Assembly (NCBI GenBank): GCA_018829565.1
Contig: JAHJTW010000138.1
Span: forward strand, 1-40,624
DNA length: 40,624 bases
Direction: 5' to 3'
From: a bacterium
Lineage (GTDB): Bacteria; Krumholzibacteriota; Krumholzibacteriia; LZORAL124-64-63
Shown piece by piece: positions 39,625 to 40,624 of the stretch. A model generated the notes under the pieces. That model was not told the DNA's origin and did no database searches. It saw nothing but the letters and a program-made list of their open reading frames with translations. Position 1 is the first letter of the stretch. Each line of letters opens with the position of its first letter. The position numbers and the translations under genes were made by a program.

Positions 39625-40624
39625 CGCCCCTGAGGCATGACCGCCGGCGGCGGCCCGGACCCCCGAGGGGGACCGGGCCCGGCCGGCGGCCGGAATCCGG
39701 ACCCGAAGCCGCCGGACCCGCCGCGGACCACACCTGGGAGCTGTGGAACCTGCGGGCCCTGTTCCCGGAGGCGGGTCTCGAGGACCTGCTGGCGATCAAG
39801 GCCAGTCAGGACAGGCTCCTGGCGAGGGAACGGGAGGCTCTCGCCGGGCTGTGGTCGGGGAACCGGGTCATCCTGGGCCCCGGCCACGGATTCTTCGCCG
39901 AGCATCCCGAGCTGGGGACCGGGATGACGGTCTCCCTCCACCTGGGGCCGTACCAGCTGCTCGCCGAGCCGTACGCGGCTGCGGGGCGTGCGCCCCTGAT
40001 CGTCCTCAACGCGGGCGCGCTGGCCTCGTTCAAGCAGCATGCCGAGTCCCTGCTCAGGAAGCTGGGCCACGGTGAGGGTCTGGGCTGGGCGTCGCTGGGG
40101 GATCCGGGGTTCGTCCGGCGCATCATCGCCGCGGTCAGGGACGACCGGCCGGTCCTGGTCTATCTCGACGGCAACGATGGGCAGGGAGGCATGGCCACGA
40201 CCCGCGACCAGGGGCTGGACTACGCCCTGCCCGGCCGGACCATCAGGGTGCGGACAGGCCTGGCGCGGCTGGCCTGCCGGCTGGGTTGCCCCGTCCACAC
40301 GGTGGCGGTCCACTGGGGTGACGAGGGGCTGCCGGTCTGGGAGGCGGGGCCTTCGCGCCGCTGCGGTCCCGGGGACGACCCCGCCGTGGTGACCCGCGGC
40401 CTCTTCGCCTGGTGCTTCACGCAGGTCATGCGCCGCCCGGACCAGTGGCACCACTGGTCCATGCTCCGCCACTCCAGCGCCTGCTTCCGGCAGGGCCCGC
40501 TGGAGGAGGACGGCGTGCCGGCGGGCCTGCGGGAGGATTTCGGGCGGGCTTTCCAGACCTGCCTGACCCGGTCGCCGGATACCGACCGCCTGGTCCTGGA
40601 GAACCAGGTCGAGGTGTGGCGCGA
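39621..40624 (+). CDS. LpxL/HtrB-like acyltransferase homolog (3'-truncated by window end)
   Basis: Manual translation, open to the window edge: 'VSLHLGPYQLLAEPYAAAGRAPLIVLN...RPVLVYLDGNDGQGG...LPGRTIRVRTGLARLACRLGCPVHTVAVHW...RRPDQWHHWSML'. Confidence 0.65.
   Translation, partial: MTPLRHDRRRRPGPPRGTGPGRRPESGPEAAGPAADHTWELWNLRALFPEAGLEDLLAIKASQDRLLAREREALAGLWSGNRVILGPGHGFFAEHPELGTGMTVSLHLGPYQLLAEPYAAAGRAPLIVLNAGALASFKQHAESLLRKLGHGEGLGWASLGDPGFVRRIIAAVRDDRPVLVYLDGNDGQGGMATTRDQGLDYALPGRTIRVRTGLARLACRLGCPVHTVAVHWGDEGLPVWEAGPSRRCGPGDDPAVVTRGLFAWCFTQVMRRPDQWHHWSMLRHSSACFRQGPLEEDGVPAGLREDFGRAFQTCLTRSPDTDRLVLENQVEVWR

Noticed and set aside
39390-40472. 360-aa minus-strand ORF at the window end
   Set aside because: Shadow ORF; the plus strand gives a coherent LpxL-like translation coupled to the small peptide gene.

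Overview
High-GC bacterial chromosomal window. Its genes suggest an FCB-group or Eisenbacteria/Krumholzibacteria-like organism (inference from FlgD-like 'YPNPFNP...LLK' C-terminal domains typical of T9SS-type cargo). I support about 33 genes. They include corA-DUF432, hypA, and a secreted lipase-like protein. A MarR / HybA-like ferredoxin / NrfD-HybB / 13-CXXCH cytochrome redox cluster follows, with a PAS histidine kinase, a frameshifted EamA transporter, a GDPD/PLC-like enzyme, a short asparaginase-like protein, a class III aminotransferase and an SLC12-like transporter. An oxidative-stress neighbourhood holds sodB, NDH-2, katG, a DCC thiol oxidoreductase and DoxX; after it come an SpmA/SpmB-like protein, DUF2797, and large secreted proteins with T9SS-like C-termini. 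The best candidates for undescribed biology are: (1) a small Cys-rich peptide gene (39373-39624, ...MPCCVCKIGDPTQLDENGMLPNLNLGMGSENW) overlapping an LpxL/HtrB-like acyltransferase that runs off the window; (2) a shared extreme C-terminal tail, SFG[AS][IV]K[SA]LF[RQ], on three otherwise unrelated signal-peptide proteins, distinct from the T9SS-like domain on five other proteins; (3) a dense run of perfect inverted repeats in the 17.1-17.7 kb non-coding region; (4) a 214-bp segment, 212/214 identical, encoding the C-terminal domain of two otherwise diverged tandem giant secreted proteins. No computation or database search was run; families are recognised by motif only.
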